NCBI RefSeq assembly: GCF_001715535.1
Contig: NZ_CP017015.1
Span: forward strand, 310,001 to 374,000
Direction: 5' to 3'
From: Spiroplasma helicoides
GTDB lineage: Bacteria; Bacillota_I; Bacilli_A; Mycoplasmatales; Mycoplasmataceae
DNA length: 64,000 bases
Made by a program: the position numbers and the translations under genes. Every line of letters starts with the position of its first letter. Position 1 is the stretch's first letter. The notes beneath the pieces were generated by a model, which worked only from the letters and a program-made list of their open reading frames with translations, made no database searches and was not told where the DNA came from. Positions 55,312-64,000 of this stretch are shown here, piece after piece.

Positions 55312-56667
55312 ATGATTGATGGTGCAAGATTATTAGAAGCAATAAGCGAAATTGTCGATGAAAAAAGAATAGATAAAGAAATTATTTTTGAAGGAATTAC
55401 AGAGGGTTTTAAAAAAGCATATGAAAAGTTTTTTGATTTAGAAGCAATAGTTAGAGTTGATATAGATCAACAAACAGGTCAAATTAATGTTTTTAAAGAA
55501 CTAAAAGTAGTTCAACATGTAGATGATGAATGGTTAGAAATAGGTCTTAATGAAGCTAAAGAGAAATATGGTGATAATATCACTATTGGAGATAGTGTTT
55601 ATGAACCAGTTGCTTATAACCAAGAATTTTCTAAATTGGCAGTTATGCAAGTTGGTCAAATCATTAAGCAAAAAATTCGTGAAGGAGAAAAAAATAAATT
55701 ATATGAAGAATTCCTACCAAAAAACAATGAAATTGTAGGAGGAACAATTAGAGATATAACTGAAACAGCCTATTTAGTCGATGTTGATGGTTCAATTGTT
55801 TCTATTTGAAATAAAAAAATGATACCTGGTGAACGTTTTGAAGAAGGAGACATAATTAGTTTCTATATTGAAGATGTTTCAAAAGAAAATAAGCATTCAC
55901 AAGTATTGGCAACAAGAATCCATCCTAACTTTTTAATGAAATTGATGGAAATGAACATTCCTGAAATTAGAGATGGTGTAATAGAAATAAAATCTGTTTC
56001 AAGAGAACCAGGTAAAAGAGCAAAAATTGCTGTTTTATCTCATGATGAAAATATAGATCCAATTGGTGCTTGTGTAGGTGCTGCTGGAAGTAGAATAAAA
56101 GAAGTTTCAAGAATTTTAAATGAAGAAAAAATCGACATTGTTTTATGAAACCCAGATAAAAAAACTTTTATAATGAACTCTTTAACACCAGTTAAAGTTA
56201 TAAGTATTGACTTTAACGAAGAAAATAACGAGTGTTTCATAATAGTTCCAAACGAACAGTTATCATTGGCGATTGGTAAAAAAGGAATGGCAGCTAGATT
56301 AGTTGCAAACTTAGTAAATACAAAAATTAATATTTTATCATTAGATAACGCTAATTTAAAAGGTGTGGAAAATCTTTGAAATGGAAATATAACTCAAGAA
56401 GAATTATTAAGTCCAGACTTTATTTCAAATACTAACAAAAGAAAAAATAACTCTATGTCATGACAAAAAGACTTTCAAAAAAACTTTGAAGCTCCAAAAA
56501 GTAGTAAAGAAGAAAAAACAGTCGAAGAAGTTGATGAATCTATCTTTTTGAATGACACTTCAATTGAAGATATACAATCATATTCTGAAACTTTTGGTAG
56601 TATTGCAGTAGATGAACCAGAAGAAACGATAGATATTGAAGAATATGATGCATATTACAAAGAATAA
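55312..56667 (+). CDS. nusA: NusA transcription elongation/termination factor
   Basis: A 451-residue NusA. The N-terminal RNA-polymerase-binding domain covers about residues 1-125. An S1 domain follows (about 135-200) with the TGA tryptophan at 55807, then two KH domains containing DPIGACVGAAGSRIKEV and LAIGKKGMAARLVANL. A disordered acidic tail of about 100 residues completes it. AAGGAGG at 55294-55300 is 11 bases upstream of ATG 55312. An intervening ATG (55307) is out of frame. In most bacteria rimP precedes nusA; here it does not. Confidence 0.95.
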
Positions 56668-56678
56668 TGGTAAATTAA

Positions 56679-56954
56679 ATGGATAATAATAAACACATTG
56701 TTCTAAGAAAAGATGTTTCTTCAAACAAAATGTATCCAAAACTTGAACTTATTAGAGTTGTTAAAAATAAAGATGGAGAGATTTTTATTGATAAAACAAG
56801 AAAAGCCAATGGTAGAGGGGTTTATCTTAGACCAACTATTGAGGCTGTTAATAAAGTGCAAAAAAATAAAGCATTAGAACGTGGATTGAAAACTAAGGTA
56901 GCGGATGAAATATATCAATTATTAATTGAAGAAATAGAAAAAAACTGAGATTAG
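56679..56954 (+). CDS. rnpM: RnpM (YlxR, DUF448) lacking the usual cysteines
   Basis: A 91-residue small RNA-binding protein of the YlxR family, recently described in Bacillus as an RNase P modulator. ELIRVVKNKDGEIFIDKT and the GRGVYL motif are diagnostic. The N-terminal RxCxxC found in most homologues is missing and reads VLRKDVSSNKMYP. TGA at 56946 encodes Trp before TAG 56952-56954, so the stop overlaps the following GTG start. It lies in its standard place between nusA and infB. Confidence 0.88.
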
Positions 56955-57262
56955 TGAAAGACTTATTACAAGTTCTTGGACTAGTATCATCTGCAGGCAA
57001 GATTTTTTCTGGAGATACCTTATTTAAGAAGATCAAAACAAATCAAGTCAAATTAGTTTTTACTGTGAGTGATATGGGTTCTAGTCAATTAAAAAAAATC
57101 AATGATAAATGCACTTTTTATAAAATACAAATACATAATGGTTTATTTGATACAGAGGAACTAAACCAAGCCATAGGAAAAGAAAATATTAAAGCAATTG
57201 GAATAGAAGATTCAAATTTTGTAAAATTAATATTGAGTAAAATAGATAGGGGAGTGGTATAA
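56954..57262 (+). CDS. YlxQ, L7Ae/L30e-family RNA-binding protein
   Basis: A 102-residue protein starting at GTG 56954, which overlaps the rnpM stop (TAGTG) with no clear Shine-Dalgarno sequence. LVSSAGKIFSGDTLFKKIKTNQVKLVFTVSDMGSSQ (in parts) matches the L7Ae pattern GlaarAgkvvsGeealvkair..kaklviiA.D. It probably binds kink-turn RNA. It is the standard neighbour of infB in Firmicutes. Near the end, ENIKAIGIEDSNFVKLIL gives the last helix and strand. Translation is probably coupled to rnpM. Confidence 0.88.
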   Translation: MKDLLQVLGLVSSAGKIFSGDTLFKKIKTNQVKLVFTVSDMGSSQLKKINDKCTFYKIQIHNGLFDTEELNQAIGKENIKAIGIEDSNFVKLILSKIDRGVV

Positions 57263-57263
57263 A

Positions 57264-59135
57264 ATGGCAAAACAAAATAATTCAAAAAATATCAACGACA
57301 AAAAGCAACAAGCCAAAACCAAATCCAAAGCTCATACAGCTAATATAAAAAATAAACTAAAAGAAACAAAACAAACAGGTTTAGTAGATGGTGTTTTTGT
57401 ATATACCGAACCATTATCAATAGGTGATTTTGCAAAAAAACTTAATAAAGGTCCTGCTGAAATTGTAAAATGATTTTTTACAAATGGAAGTATGGTAACT
57501 CAAAATCAAATTCTGACTGAAGAGCAAATGGGAGAACTTTGCTTAGAGTTCGGATATGATTTTAAAAAAGAAACTTCTATAACTAAAGAAAATATTTTCG
57601 AAACATTTGATGATGTAGATCATCCTGACGATCTAAAAGTTAGACCACCCGTTGTAACAATTATGGGTCATGTAGACCACGGGAAAACAACTCTTCTAGA
57701 TTCAATTCGCGACACTCGCGTAACTGAGGGTGAATTCGGAGGAATAACTCAACACATTGGAGCATATCAAGTTCATTTAGATAATAAAAAGCTAACATTT
57801 ATTGATACTCCCGGCCATGAAGCATTCACTGAAATGAGAGCTAGAGGTAGTGAGGTAACAGATATTGTTATTTTGGTTGTAGCAGCTGATGATGGGGTTA
57901 TGCCTCAAACAGAAGAAGCAATTGACCACGCAAAAGCCGCAGATGTTCCAATAGTTGTTTTTATAAATAAAATAGATAAAGAAAATGCTGATCCCAACAA
58001 AATAAAATTAGAGTTAATGAATTTTGGAATTGTTGCAGAAGAGTATGCAGGGGATGTTCCTTTTATTGAGGGAAGTGCTAAAAATAAAATTGGTCTAGAT
58101 ACACTATTAGAAACCTTACTGTTTATTGCAGAAATGCGAGATTTAAAAGCAAATCCAAACAAATTTGCTAGAGGAACTGTAATTGAGGCACACTTAGACA
58201 AAGCTAGAGGACCAATTGCTACTGTTTTAGTTCAAAACGGAACACTAAATCTTAGAGATATAGTTGTTGCTGGTGGAACTTTTGGAGCAGTTAAAGACAT
58301 AGAAAATGAAAATAAAGCAAAAATAAAAAAAGTAGTTCCAGGTCAACCAGCTGTAATTGTAGGTCTTAATGAAGTACCTAAAGCCGGAGATAAATTTATG
58401 GTAATTGCTGAAGAAAAAATGGCAAGAGAAATTGCTGAGGCACAAGCAATAAAACAAGCTAACGAAGCAAGACAAAAAAATCAAAGTTTTACACTTGATT
58501 CAATCAAAAACCAAATTGAGGCTGGAGAACTTAAATCAATTAATATAATATTAAAAGCCGATACTCAAGGAACAGTTGAAGCTGTTCGTAACTCAATGCT
58601 TAAAATAAGTATTGAAGGAGTAAAGATTAACGTAATTCGTGCAACTGTTGGTGCAATATCGATTTCTGATGTTTCGCTTGCACTTGCCTCAAATGCACTT
58701 ATTTATGGATTTAATGTAAGACCAAATTCACAAGTTAGACAAAAAGCAGAAGAAGATGGTGTTGACATAAGACTTCATAATATTATCTACAAATTAATAG
58801 AAGAAATTGCAGAAGCTGCAACAGGAATGCTTGACCCTGTATTTGAAGAAAAAAGTCTTGGCGAAGCAGAAGTTAGGCAAATATTTAGACACTCTCAGGT
58901 TGGAACTATTGCTGGATGTAGAATTGTTTCTGGTGTTATTCCAAGAGGTTCAAAAGTACATATTTTAAGAGATGGAATAGTTATTTATTCAGGTGAAATG
59001 TCTTCTTTGAAAAATAAAAAAGATGACATAAAAGAAGCTAGAGAAGGTGCAGAATGTGGAATCACCATCAAGAACTTTAATGATATCAAAGAAAATGATA
59101 TAATAGAGGCGTATAAAGTAGAAGAGGTGAAGTAA
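57264..59135 (+). CDS. infB: Translation initiation factor IF-2
   Basis: A 623-residue GTPase that places initiator tRNA on the 30S subunit. The N-terminal region is short and basic (about 60 residues), then an IF2-N domain and the G domain with GHVDHGKTT (about residues 133-141), DTPGHEAF and NKIDK. Domains II, III and IV follow, with GRGVV-like [28 protein letters not shown] and [19 protein letters not shown] at 57471 encodes a Trp within the N-terminal part. It begins 1 base after ylxQ, with GGGGAG at 57249-57254. Confidence 0.97.
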
Positions 59136-59136
59136 T

Positions 59137-59481
59137 ATGGGAAATGAAATAAAACTTGAACGTCATCAATCAACAATTCTAAGAGAGTTGAACTTGATTT
59201 TGCAAAGAGAATTTCCAGATACTGATTATATAAATTCACTTACTGTTAGAGAAGTAAGACTTTCAAAAGATTTAAGTCATGCAAAAGTCTTTTACTCTTC
59301 ACTTGATAGTGATGCACCAGTTGATGATATTAAAGAAGAAGTGGAAGAATATCTTAAAGAAATTAGAAAAATTTTAGCAAGCAAAGTAGAAATGAAAAGT
59401 GTACCTGAGCTTAAATTTGAATATGACAATTCACTTGAAAACGCAAACAATATTGAAAAAATTTTAAAAGATATAAAATAA
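59137..59481 (+). CDS. rbfA: RbfA, ribosome-binding factor A
   Basis: A 114-residue KH-type protein for 16S rRNA 5' end maturation and 30S assembly. ILRELNLILQREFPDTDYINSLTVREVRLSKDLSHAKVFYS (in parts) is the family signature, and VEMKSVPELKFEYDNSLENANNIEKIL matches the conserved end (RxvPeLxFxxDxSxexaxrIxxLL). GAGGTGA precedes ATG 59137. It ends the nusA-rnpM-ylxQ-infB-rbfA operon, followed by a bidirectional hairpin. Confidence 0.95.
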   Translation: MGNEIKLERHQSTILRELNLILQREFPDTDYINSLTVREVRLSKDLSHAKVFYSSLDSDAPVDDIKEEVEEYLKEIRKILASKVEMKSVPELKFEYDNSLENANNIEKILKDIK

Positions 59482-59508
59482 AAAAAGTAGCCTGCTGGCT
59501 ACTTTTTT
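59481..59508. terminator. Bidirectional terminator after the nusA operon
   Basis: AAAAAAGTAGCC (59481-59492) and GGCTACTTTTTT (59497-59508) pair around TGCT. The stop codon of the convergent minus-strand gene (59507-59509) lies at the edge of the stem. Confidence 0.9.
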
Positions 59509-60211
59509 AGTGTCTTATTTTTGAAATAATTAATTGAATCCTATATGTTAATATACAAAATAAAACTATTGCGAATAAGTCAAATATCATAAGACTAATT
59601 CATGATTGCATAAATTTAACAAAACTATAACTTTTATCGCCACCAAATTCAATTAGAGTTCTAAAATAACCCATTAGTGAAGATACAAACGGCTGAATTA
59701 TCAATATAATAACCCCCGCTACAAACGATAAAAATGATCTTGTTTTTATACTTTCCTTTTCATATATATTAAATAACTTTTTAAATAAAAATCAAAATAG
59801 AAATACTCACAAAACTAAACCAAGTGATGATGTAAATCTAAATAATGGACTAAGTCCATAGATAATAAATTGTAATAATCCATCTAACAAACCTATAATC
59901 ATACCCCAGTATAAACCGACTACTTGAAAGCTTATAGCGATAATAAAGTATTTTAGACTAAAACCAACGTTTATTCCAGTAATTCCAAGAGGAATTACCA
60001 CATTTATTAAGCTAACAGCTGTAGACATACTTAGTAACAAACTGACAAGGGTTATATTAAGTGTTTCGCTCTTAAATCTTGCATGTCTGTTTGTTTTAGA
60101 TAGTTTGCTGATTTCGTAATCTAAATCAATGTTGTCAAGTTCGTCATAAGCATTTAAAACTTTTTGGCTTATAACCACATTTAATTTAGATTCTTTATCA
60201 GTCTTTTTCAC
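59507..60211 (-). CDS. ECF-transporter S-component-like membrane protein
   Basis: A 234-residue minus-strand protein starting at GTG (complement of 60209-60211) with GGAG 7 bases upstream. About 50 polar residues precede five or six hydrophobic segments. The middle part with VIPLGITGINVGFSLKYFIIAI and then GLYWGMIIGLLDGLLQFIIYG (both in part) has the shape of substrate-binding components of ECF vitamin transporters, where a Pro-Gly helix and G-x-x-x-G-x-x-x-D lie between segments. TGA at the complement of 59807-59809 is read as Trp, extending the protein by 99 residues. Substrate unknown; assignment is from pattern. Confidence 0.6.
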
Positions 60212-60304
60212 GCTTTTTCTCCAATCTATAATAAAACAGTTTGGAATTCAATTAATTATAACTTGACTATTTCATTATATAATAATTTGAGAAAAGAGGA
60301 AAGT

Positions 60305-61015
60305 ATGCATAGTTTTTTTGTAAGTAAAAAAATTGATGATAATTTTTTAATTGAGGACAAAGATTTACATCATATAAAAAATGTGATCAAGTTAAGTGTC
60401 GGGGAAAAAATATATTGTATATATGAAAATGAAAAATATAATTGTGAAATTAAAGAGTTTTTAGATCAAGTATGCTCTGCTAAAATTTTAAATAAAACAG
60501 AAGCAAATAAAAGTCTTATTGAAATAAATTTGATTGCTGGAATCATAAGAGAACAAAAGTGAGATTACATTTTGCAAAAAGCAACCGAATTGGGGGTTAC
60601 TAAAATTATTCCAGTTCAGTTTAAAAGAAATGTTGTTGTAATCGAAGATAAAAAAAGAGAAATCAAGAAAAAAAGATGACAAGAAATTTGTGAAACAGCA
60701 TCAAAACAATCTAAAAGAACTGTCATTCCTCAGGTTTTAGACATAATTAAAAATATTGAAGATTTAAAAAATATAAAAGCAGATTTAAACTTAGTAGCTT
60801 GAGAAGAAAATTGCGAAAATAATTTAAAAAGTTTTTTGCAAAAAGAATATAAATCTGTAAATATTGTTATTGGTCCTGAAGGTGGTCTAGAAAAAAAAGA
60901 AGTAGATTTTTTAGAAAGTATAGGATATAAATGTATTAGCCTTGGCTCAAATATTTTGAGAGCAGAAACGGCAAGTTTATTTTTAATTAGTGCAATAATG
61001 TATGAAAAAAATTAG
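60305..61015 (+). CDS. rsmE: RsmE, 16S rRNA (uracil-1498-N3)-methyltransferase
   Basis: A 236-residue SPOUT methyltransferase. The N-terminal PUA-like domain starts MHSFFVSKK and has HHIKNVIKLSVGEKI. The knotted domain carries QKATELGVTKIIPVQ, then ASKQSKRTVIPQV, VIGPEGGLEKKE (cofactor loop) and LGSNILRAETAS, all family signatures. GAGGA lies 5 bases before ATG 60305. Tryptophans at TGA 60560 and later join the pieces. The usual neighbour prmA is not present; it stands alone after a divergent membrane gene. Confidence 0.95.
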
Positions 61016-61026
61016 CAACTTGAAAA

Positions 61027-61035
61027 TGTTATAAT
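61027..61035 (+). promoter_or_regulatory. Extended -10 promoter of the nucleotidyltransferase-like pair
   Basis: TGTTATAAT at 61027-61035 is a complete extended -10 located between the rsmE stop and the next gene; no -35 is clear. AAGAGGTG at 61043-61050 is the ribosome binding site. Confidence 0.6.
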
Positions 61036-61056
61036 CATTAGTAAGAGGTGATAAAA

Positions 61057-62238
61057 GTGTTTTTGAAGAACGAATCAAAAGTTTTGACTAGTGATATTCA
61101 GCTAATTAATGAGCAATTGAAAGCTGTGGAGTTAGATAAAAACTTAAAAAATTATATCAAAAAAACTATTATTTACCTTAAAAGCTTATTGAGTGATTTG
61201 GTGGATATAAGAAAAATTGGTAGTTTCGCAATTAATGGACTATATTCAATAGAAGAAGAACCTGTTGTTGATTTATTGGCTTTAAAGTACATTAATAGAG
61301 AAATGTATAAAACTTACGAAAATGAAATTGATAGTAAGGAACATTTTTCAGATTGTTGAATTTGTGAAGTTAATGAAGAAATTTTAATAAGACTTAGAAA
61401 AAAGTATAGCTTTGATCCCGAAATTAAAGTAGAATGAAATACAAAAAAATACTTTTATGATAAATTTAGTGATGATTTTTATTTGCACACCGATTCTATA
61501 AAAATGGATTTTTATAAAAACAACATTTTAGGATTTTCAATTATAATTAGAACTGGATTAACACATAATTTATTTCCTCCTATTTTATGTATGAAAAATA
61601 GTTATCACAAAACCAATGCACTAGATTATGTCAAAACATTTAAGACTTTAAACAATTTGACTGTAAGAAAACTTGAAATACTATTTTTTTATATAAGAAT
61701 AAACTTCAGACTAAAGTACACTAAAGAACAAAGATTAATGATGAAAATAATGGTTATGAGTGAATTGCAAGAACAGTTAACAAGAAATAAGTTTTTTCAA
61801 GAATGAGCAACAACGGTTTTTCATTACTTATTTCCAAATAAAAAAATAATTGATGAATTATTTCAGTCTAATAATCTTTATTATAAAAAACATAAACTTT
61901 TTGCAAAATGTTATTCATCTCTAAAACTAAAAAATTTACATTGAGTTTTTCATAAAACGTATCCTAAAACAAAAGATTTTTTGGATAACTTTTTAGATAA
62001 CTGTGAAGTTTGAATTAAAGAACAAAAACACAAAAAAGATGAAATAGTATTTTGGTATGATACAAACCCCTATATAAAAAACTCATCAGGGGACTCAAAC
62101 TTTACAATGAAAAAAGATAAGAAATTATTTGATGATTTAGAAGAAAAAATTATTTCAAAAACAGTTTATCCCAGTGATAAAGATATTGGAATATTTGTGG
62201 TATTTCTTAAGTATTTTATTTTTTCAATAACAGATTAA
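61057..62238 (+). CDS. Possible nucleotidyltransferase-fold protein A (incomplete active site)
   Basis: A 393-residue protein starting at GTG 61057, which has ideal spacing to AAGAGGTG; an upstream in-frame GTG at 61048 overlaps that site. Near residue 55 there is G55-S56-F, followed after 15 residues by VVDLLALKY with Asp72. This resembles the GS...DxD loop of polymerase-beta type nucleotidyltransferases, but the first acidic residue of DxD is Val here. The layout of helices and strands parallels that of the next gene. TGA tryptophans at 61357, 61435 and several later join pieces. Fold and function are inferences from motif and context. Confidence 0.6.
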
Positions 62239-62254
62239 TATAAGGAGCATGTAA

Positions 62255-63595
62255 ATGAAAAAGCCTGATTTAATTAGCGAGCTAAATACAGCAATAAATC
62301 AAAATATAATTATAGAAAAAAATATTAAAGAAATTATAGATATGTCTTTCAAAATTTTTAAAAAACTGTTTGATGAATTTGGTTTAGAGCTAGAAAAACT
62401 GTGTGATTTTAAATACTCAAGTTATTATTCAAAACACAAAAATATAGACTTAGATTTGGCAATAGTAAAATACTTCCCCAAAAAAGATGTAAAATATAAA
62501 GAATTTTTAGAAAAAATTTTAGATACATTAAAAAATCTACCTTATGGCTATAAAATAAGAAAAGAACAAAATGATGGATATATAGCTATTAGCCAAGAAA
62601 CTTCAAGTAAAATTATTAATTATAGATTTATATTTCTAGTAAGAAAAAAAACTAAAACAGGATACTGTGATTATTACAATAGAAACGGAATTTGGCAAGA
62701 AGATTATGCACTTGAATTAACAAAATCTTTTTCTTTAGCAAATAAAATTAGTAATGGAACTTTATATAAAGTCAAAAGTTTATTAAATTATGTTTTAAAA
62801 GACCAGTTTAAATATAATTATGGTTGTGATGCTATTCTGATAACTTGATTTTACGAGTTTTTTTCTAGAAGTTTGAATAAATATTTAGACAATAAATATA
62901 ACAAAAAAGAAAAAGAGCTTGATTTTGTTAACTTTACAAAAATAAAAAACTTAAAAAAATGATTTAAGTATAATATCGATATAAATAATCTCTATTACTT
63001 TATATTTACTAAAATTGGAGAGACTAACACATACTATTATCCTGAACTTTCATTTGAGCCATTAGAATTATTTGAAGGTATTACAAGATATTCTGTAAAC
63101 ACAAATACTTTTTTTAAACTACCTCTTTCATACTTTTCGCATATAAAAGTTTTTGATCTTAGAAATTATCAAGATGTTAGATTGATTCAGGAAATGGGTG
63201 GAGAAGAGTATGGTTATTCAAAAAAAGCTTGAAGTAAAGCCAGAGATGAAGATAAAAGATATTTTGTAAGCCCATTTATAATTTCGGGTCCTTTTAATTA
63301 TGCAATGTTTAAGAAGTGATACGTTCTTACATCTAATAGTCTTTTTAAAACTCTTCCTGTAGAAATCAAAAAAGATTTGAACAGTTTACGACAAAGAGAG
63401 TCAATGGAATTTTTAAATATGACCGGTCACAATTGAATTTCAAGCTATTATGCTAAGTTAAAGTATTTACAACCTTATTTTGATAAAAAATACCCATTAA
63501 TAAAAGAAAGAGACTTAAAAGTGTTAATAAGAATGATTACAACGATGGTTGATAAAACAAAACAAAGTGATTGACTTTTGGAAAATGATAATTAA
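62255..63595 (+). CDS. Possible nucleotidyltransferase-fold protein B
   Basis: A 446-residue protein 16 bases after protein A, with AAGGAG before ATG 62255. YSSYYSKHKNIDLDLAIVKY holds S55-S56 then D65-L-D67, the spacing of the GS-x(7-13)-DxD motif of nucleotidyltransferases including CD-NTases. A third catalytic acidic residue is expected in the strand near 125 (IINYRFIFLV), but none is evident. GIWQEDYALELTKSF and the following helix (KVKSLLNYVL) look like the C-terminal helical lobe. TGA tryptophans at 62846 and beyond extend the frame past residue 197. Not a recognised family; the assignment is cautious. Confidence 0.62.
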
Positions 63596-63684
63596 GCATT
63601 TTATAGTATATGATTGAAAAATATTTATTTTAAAATAAACTGGGAAAAATAAATTATACACTAGAAAGAGGTGTAGAATTTTTT

Positions 63685-64000
63685 ATGTCAAAAAACCTAA
63701 CTGTAGAAGAATGAATGAAAATAATTCAAATATATAAAAAACAAGGAATTCAAATTGCAGAACAAGAATATCGTATAATTAAAGCAAAACAGATTAAATT
63801 TTCACAATTTATTAAAAAAAGAATAAAACAAAAAACTTATTTAGTAGATAATTATGGTATGAAAAGTTTAAATAGAAAAAAAGGCTCTTGAAGATACAAA
63901 AAAAGAGATGATTCTGATATTCCAGGAATAATTAGTGATCTAACTGAAGAGCAAAAAAGAGAAATAATTGAAGATTGAATAAAAAGTCAGAGAGATAAAA
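63685..64000 (+). CDS. IS3-type transposase OrfA-like protein, partial
   Basis: From ATG 63685 the frame stays open to the end of the window (105 residues). LTVEEWMKIIQIYKKQG is the typical first helix of transposase helix-turn-helix domains. It continues with KKGSWRYKKRDD, in the place of the usual basic KKGSGRPxKK linker, and DLTEEQKREIIEDWIKSQ. This matches the N-terminal half of IS3-family OrfA proteins. Three TGA tryptophans hide it from code-11 calling. GAGGTG at 63668-63673 lies upstream. Inverted repeat ends were not found in the window, so it could also be a domesticated or fragmentary copy. Confidence 0.45.

Noticed and set aside
60264-60284. TTGACT and TATAAT before rsmE as a promoter
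   Set aside because: The boxes are only 9 bases apart, too close to act together; the real -35 is unclear.

Overview
The window is a compact, very AT-rich bacterial chromosome segment read with genetic code 4 (UGA = Trp). In-frame TGA sits at conserved tryptophan positions in almost every housekeeping gene (rbgA, pgcA, rpsP, trmD, obg, nadE, hemW, clpB, dnaK, lon, nusA, infB, rsmE), so genes that look broken under code 11 are intact. With the gene order (rpsP-x-rimM-trmD-rplS, hrcA-grpE-dnaK-dnaJ-mnmA, nusA-rnpM-ylxQ-infB-rbfA), a ClpB without its N-terminal domain, and N/K-rich lineage-specific membrane proteins, this points to a mollicute of the Spiroplasma/Mesoplasma/Entomoplasma group, most likely Spiroplasma. 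Nearly all genes lie on the plus strand; three lie on the minus strand (53.2-53.7, 54.3-54.6 and 59.5-60.2 kb), each meeting a plus-strand gene head-on at a shared bidirectional hairpin.

Layout. 0-5 kb: rlmH end, rbgA, rnhB, a phosphohexomutase and an FAD/NAD disulfide reductase. 5-10 kb: DAACS symporter with a cytoplasmic coiled-coil tail, a short SSB, a reduced DprA and an ABC exporter. 10-13.3 kb: trmFO (apparently leaderless), a 36-residue eight-cysteine protein, a 530-residue unknown and tRNA-Arg(UCU). 13.4-15.8 kb: rpsP operon. 15.9-19.1 kb: DUF3196-like protein, zinc-ribbon-like protein, obg and nadE. 19.2-24.6 kb: small membrane and acidic unknowns (one frameshifted), an Asn/Gln-rich membrane protein, hemW and an unknown. 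24.7-34.8 kb: heat-shock block clpB / hrcA-grpE-56 aa ORF-dnaK-dnaJ under CIRCE-type operators, a disordered unknown, then mnmA. 34.9-39.7 kb: membrane-anchored unknown, a DUF2779-type double nuclease, fmt, efp and an Asp23-like protein. 39.8-45.1 kb: four lineage-specific genes (two coiled-coil proteins, a membrane-anchored protein, a protein with ten cysteines in its first 31 residues). 45.2-49.0 kb: tig and a CIRCE-controlled lon. 49.1-50.5 kb: a decaying surface-protein gene. 50.5-55.2 kb: rarA, a tail-anchored PH-like protein, unknowns, a DJ-1/PfpI protein and pncA. 55.3-59.5 kb: nusA operon. 59.5-64 kb: an ECF S-component-like membrane protein, rsmE, two tandem proteins with a possible nucleotidyltransferase fold and the start of an IS3-like transposase.

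The genes fall into two functional themes. One is ribosome biogenesis and translation (RlmH, RbgA, RimM, TrmD, S16, L19, Obg, TrmFO, MnmA, Fmt, EF-P, RnpM, YlxQ, IF2, RbfA, RsmE). The other is protein quality control (ClpB, HrcA, GrpE, DnaK, DnaJ, trigger factor, Lon), where four CIRCE-like repeats suggest one HrcA regulon covering clpB, the dnaK operon and lon. PncA and NadE suggest NAD salvage from nicotinamide.

The most interesting candidates are the tandem nucleotidyltransferase-like pair at 61-63.6 kb, the coiled-coil and cysteine-rich cluster at 39.8-45.1 kb, the small cysteine-rich proteins, the -10 boxes placed so that trmFO and pncA would have leaderless mRNAs, and the apparently degenerate KH protein between rpsP and rimM. 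No rRNA gene, CRISPR array or prophage was seen.
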